Assembly: GCA_017998735.1 (NCBI GenBank)
Contig: JAGOCN010000006.1
Location: 1 to 14,576, forward strand
Length of the DNA stretch: 14,576 nucleotides
Source: Giesbergeria sp.
GTDB lineage: Bacteria; Pseudomonadota; Gammaproteobacteria; Burkholderiales; Burkholderiaceae_C
Direction of reading: 5' to 3'
Positions 12,299-14,576 of this stretch are shown here, piece after piece. Position 1 is the stretch's first letter, and each line of letters starts with the position of its first letter. A program made the position numbers and the translations under genes. The notes beneath the pieces are model-generated. The model did no database searches and was not told the DNA's origin. It was given only the letters and a program-made list of their open reading frames with translations.

Positions 12299-13132
12299 TC
12301 AGAATTTCTCCTTCGACTGGGCGCTGCGAACGGCTGCCACACCGGGCTGGCCGGCCGGGCGCGGAGCAGTGTGTGTCACCGGGCGGTCACTGCTGTGAAC
12401 GGGTTGGCGCGGGGCAGGTGAAGTGCGCGTGGTGGTCTTGCCCACGTCCAGGCGGCGGCTGCGTACCACCTGGTAGGGACGCAGCAGGTAGCCGACCGAG
12501 GCAAAACCGCTCCACACGTGTACCAGACGGCTGAACGGGAACAGCAGGAAGATCGTCATGCCAAACACGATGTGAAACAGGAAAGGCCAAGGCAGCGCGG
12601 CAAACACTGCTGTGTCCACCGTGCGCAGCGTCAGGATGCGTTGTGCCCAGTCGGCCAGGATCAGCATCACGGCACCGTCAGAGTGCGCCCAGGAAAAGGG
12701 CAGCGTGATCAGCCCCACCACCAGTTGCACCCACAGGATGAGCAGGATCGCCAGATCGGTCTTGTGGCTGGTGTAGCGGATGCGCTCGTCAAACATGCGG
12801 CGATAGATCAGCATCGACAGGCCGATGAAGCACAGCACGCCAAAGAAGCCGCCCGAATAGATGGCCACGCGCTGCTTGAACGACGCCTCCATGAAACCGG
12901 CGTAGAAGGCATGCGGCGCCAGCAGGCCGATCAAGTGGCCGAAGAACAGGAAAATGATGCCGACGTGAAACAGGTTGCTGCCCCAGCGCAGCAACCCCGT
13001 GCGCAGCAACTGCGATGAGTCGCTTTTCCAGGTGTACTGGTCGCGGTCAAAGCGCAGCAGGCTGCCCAGCAGAAACACCGTCAGACAGATGTAGGGATAG
13101 ACCCCGAAAAGGAAACCGTGCAGGGAAGTCAT
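12299..13132 (-). CDS. narI: Respiratory nitrate reductase gamma subunit NarI (cytochrome b)
   Basis: The 277-residue membrane subunit that takes electrons from quinol and passes them through two b hemes to NarH. Five hydrophobic segments are visible. The four heme ligands fall at His56 and His66 (NLFHVGIIFLFFGHL) and His187 and His205 (FLFHIVFGMTIFLLFPFSRLVH), the same numbers as in E. coli NarI. E. coli NarI ends near residue 225 at the equivalent of QVVRSRR. This protein continues with about 50 Pro/Arg/Ser-rich residues, a cytoplasmic tail of unknown role. The ATG has AGGAG 7 nt upstream and overlaps the narJ stop by 4 nt (ATGA), implying translational coupling. Confidence 0.95.
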   Translation of the reverse strand: MTSLHGFLFGVYPYICLTVFLLGSLLRFDRDQYTWKSDSSQLLRTGLLRWGSNLFHVGIIFLFFGHLIGLLAPHAFYAGFMEASFKQRVAIYSGGFFGVLCFIGLSMLIYRRMFDERIRYTSHKTDLAILLILWVQLVVGLITLPFSWAHSDGAVMLILADWAQRILTLRTVDTAVFAALPWPFLFHIVFGMTIFLLFPFSRLVHVWSGFASVGYLLRPYQVVRSRRLDVGKTTTRTSPAPRQPVHSSDRPVTHTAPRPAGQPGVAAVRSAQSKEKF

Positions 13133-13836
13133 GGCTGTGCTCCTGTGGAAAAACCGGCTGCACGCGCAGCACGGGGCACGATGTGGATGGGTTGCGCCTG
13201 GTCGGGGCGCGACTGGCCTTTGGACGAGCAGCCGTCAAACACGACCGGCTCCTCCCAGATGGCGTCGATGGGCTCGTCGGCCACCACTTCGACCGGCGAG
13301 GCCTTTTCGCCGGCCAGCTCCAGCAGCGCGCCCAGCACGCAGGCGTACGGGCTTTCGCGCTTTTGCAGGGCGGCAAAGATGGCGTTGAAGATGTGCGCCA
13401 TCTCGCCCAGGAACTCGCGCGCCTGGCGCGGCTGCAGCGTGGAGGTGAACTCCAGCACCACCGGCACGAAATCGGGCATTTCGTTCTCGCCCAGAAACAG
13501 CCCGGCCTGCTCGTAGGTCTTGGTCAGGTCGATCATGGCCGGCCCGCGGTCGCGCGAATCGCCATGCACATGCTCGAACAGGTGCAGCGAAGTGGCGCGC
13601 CCCCGGTCAAACATCTCGACATAGTCGGACTCGACCTCCAGCACCGCCTTGCGGCCAAGCGTGGCAATCAGGGCGTCGAGTTCGGTCAGGCGCGATGCCG
13701 ACAGCGCGCGCTCTGCATGCAGCGCCGCGCGCAGTTCGCTCAGGTGGGCGCGCAGCTCGGCGTCCGGGTAGCCCAGCAGCAGCGCGAGCACGCGCAGGCT
13801 TTTGCTGGCCTGGGGAATCTGGTTGAACAGTGCCAT
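13129..13836 (-). CDS. narJ: Nitrate reductase molybdenum cofactor assembly chaperone NarJ
   Basis: A 235-residue all-helical chaperone of the NarJ/TorD family. It binds the NarG N-terminus and allows molybdenum cofactor and iron-sulfur insertion before membrane docking, and is not part of the final enzyme. Recognisable stretches are SLRVLALLLGYPD, the conserved YVEMFDRGRATSLHLFEHVHGDSRDRG and LTKTYEQAGLFLGENEMPDFVPVVLEF. The start is 3 nt after the narH stop, with GGAGGT (13844-13849) inside the last narH codons and 7 nt from the ATG. The stop overlaps the narI start. Confidence 0.95.
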   Translation of the reverse strand: MALFNQIPQASKSLRVLALLLGYPDAELRAHLSELRAALHAERALSASRLTELDALIATLGRKAVLEVESDYVEMFDRGRATSLHLFEHVHGDSRDRGPAMIDLTKTYEQAGLFLGENEMPDFVPVVLEFTSTLQPRQAREFLGEMAHIFNAIFAALQKRESPYACVLGALLELAGEKASPVEVVADEPIDAIWEEPVVFDGCSSKGQSRPDQAQPIHIVPRAARAAGFSTGAQP

Positions 13837-13839
13837 GGC

Positions 13840-14576
13840 TTACACCTCCATCTTGATAGGGATGGTGCGCTTCTTGCTGCCACCAAACAGGCTGACTTCG
13901 CTGGTGCCTTCCGAGCAGCCGTTGCCGAACGTGAAGCCGCAGCCGCCGCGCACGTCAAAGGCGTTTTCTGCGTACTCGCGGTGCGTGGTCGGGATGACGA
14001 AGCGGTCTTCGTAATTGGCAATCGCCATGGTGTGGTACATGTCCTCGACCTGCGCCACCGTGAGGCCGGCCTGCGCCAGCACCGCCAGGTTCTGCTCGTT
14101 GTCCACGTGCTTGCTGCGCTGGTAGGCGCGCATCGCCATCATGCGTTCCAGGGCGCGCAGCACGGGGGCGGTGTCGCCGGCGGTCAGCAGGTTGGCCAGG
14201 TACTGCACCGGAATGCGCATCTGCGAAATGTCGGGCAGCTCGCCGTTGATGCCGATCTTGCCGGCGTTGGCCGCCGAGGTGATGGGCGAGAGCGGCGGCA
14301 CATACCAGACCATCGGCAGCGTGCGGTATTCGGGGTGCAGCGGCAGCGCCACCTTCCAGTCCACCGCCATCTTGTAAACCGGGCTCTTGCGCGCGCCTTC
14401 CAGCCAGGCTTCGGGAATGCCGTCGCGGCGCGCCTGCGCAATCACCTCCGGGTCGTTCGGGTCCAGGAAGATGTCCAGCTGCGCCTGGTACAGGTCCTTG
14501 TCGTCCGGCACGCTGGCCGCTTCCTGGATGCGGTCGGCGTCGTACAGGATCACGCCCAGGTATCGGATGCGGCCCA
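13840..14576 (-). CDS. narH: Respiratory nitrate reductase beta subunit NarH, C-terminal part (runs off the window)
   Basis: The last 244 residues of the iron-sulfur subunit of membrane nitrate reductase, cut by the window edge. The frame is open to base 14576, where it reads GRIRYLGVILYDADRI, following the last cysteine cluster in E. coli NarH. PLHPEYRTLPMVWYVPPLSP and GCGFTFGNGCSEG near the end are family signatures. Full-length NarH is about 510 residues, so roughly half is missing, along with narG and the operon promoter. The apparent GTG start at 14553 is only where a frame search would begin, not the gene start. Confidence 0.96.
   Translation of the reverse strand, partial: GRIRYLGVILYDADRIQEAASVPDDKDLYQAQLDIFLDPNDPEVIAQARRDGIPEAWLEGARKSPVYKMAVDWKVALPLHPEYRTLPMVWYVPPLSPITSAANAGKIGINGELPDISQMRIPVQYLANLLTAGDTAPVLRALERMMAMRAYQRSKHVDNEQNLAVLAQAGLTVAQVEDMYHTMAIANYEDRFVIPTTHREYAENAFDVRGGCGFTFGNGCSEGTSEVSLFGGSKKRTIPIKMEV

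Noticed and set aside
12193..12342. A longer PpiC start at 12342 giving 50 extra residues
   Set aside because: The extra part translates the CRISPR-like hairpin and overlaps the end of narI. The ATG at 12192 has a good ribosome binding site.

Overview
The window reads as chromosomal DNA of a GC-rich betaproteobacterium, most likely a denitrifying member of the Comamonadaceae (Acidovorax/Comamonas-like). This rests on the high GC, the protein flavour (PilT, PilU, NarGHJI accessory genes, TSUP permease), the E. coli-like rsmI/yraN/diaA/dolP cluster without lpoA, and a short interspersed repeat of a type I associate from memory with Comamonadaceae. I could not run a search, so the family assignment is inference.

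Layout. 64-1818 (minus): a TSUP permease followed by an arginase-family enzyme. 1819-2109: a gene-free patch holding one copy of the interspersed repeat and a near-perfect 52-bp palindrome. 2110-5160: rsmI (minus) divergent from yraN, diaA and dolP (plus), a block for rRNA methylation, replication initiation control and outer-membrane maintenance. The rsmI and yraN start codons share one base. 5161-5323: convergent junction with a CTGG microsatellite and the second repeat copy. 5324-6301 (minus): a hydroxyisobutyrate-dehydrogenase-type reductase. 6391-9461 (minus): pilT, a stand-alone cyclic-nucleotide-binding-domain protein, and pilU, the type IV pilus retraction module, closed by a strong intrinsic terminator. 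yggS (plus) diverges from pilT. 10241-10540: a gene-free convergent junction with an 8-bp tandem repeat and the third repeat copy. 10541-14576 (minus): the end of a respiratory nitrate reductase operon, narH (partial), narJ, narI, a PpiC-type parvulin and a beta-carbonic anhydrase.

The genes are mostly conserved and well understood. The unexplained material lies between them. The best item is a single CRISPR-repeat-like element (hairpin plus the 3' end GTGGATTGAAAC) between narI and ppiC, with no array and no cas gene in view. Next come a three-copy interspersed repeat that always points away from the 3' end of the upstream gene, and simple-sequence repeats in the pilU leader and downstream of yggS that could vary in length. 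No complete new multi-gene system is visible.
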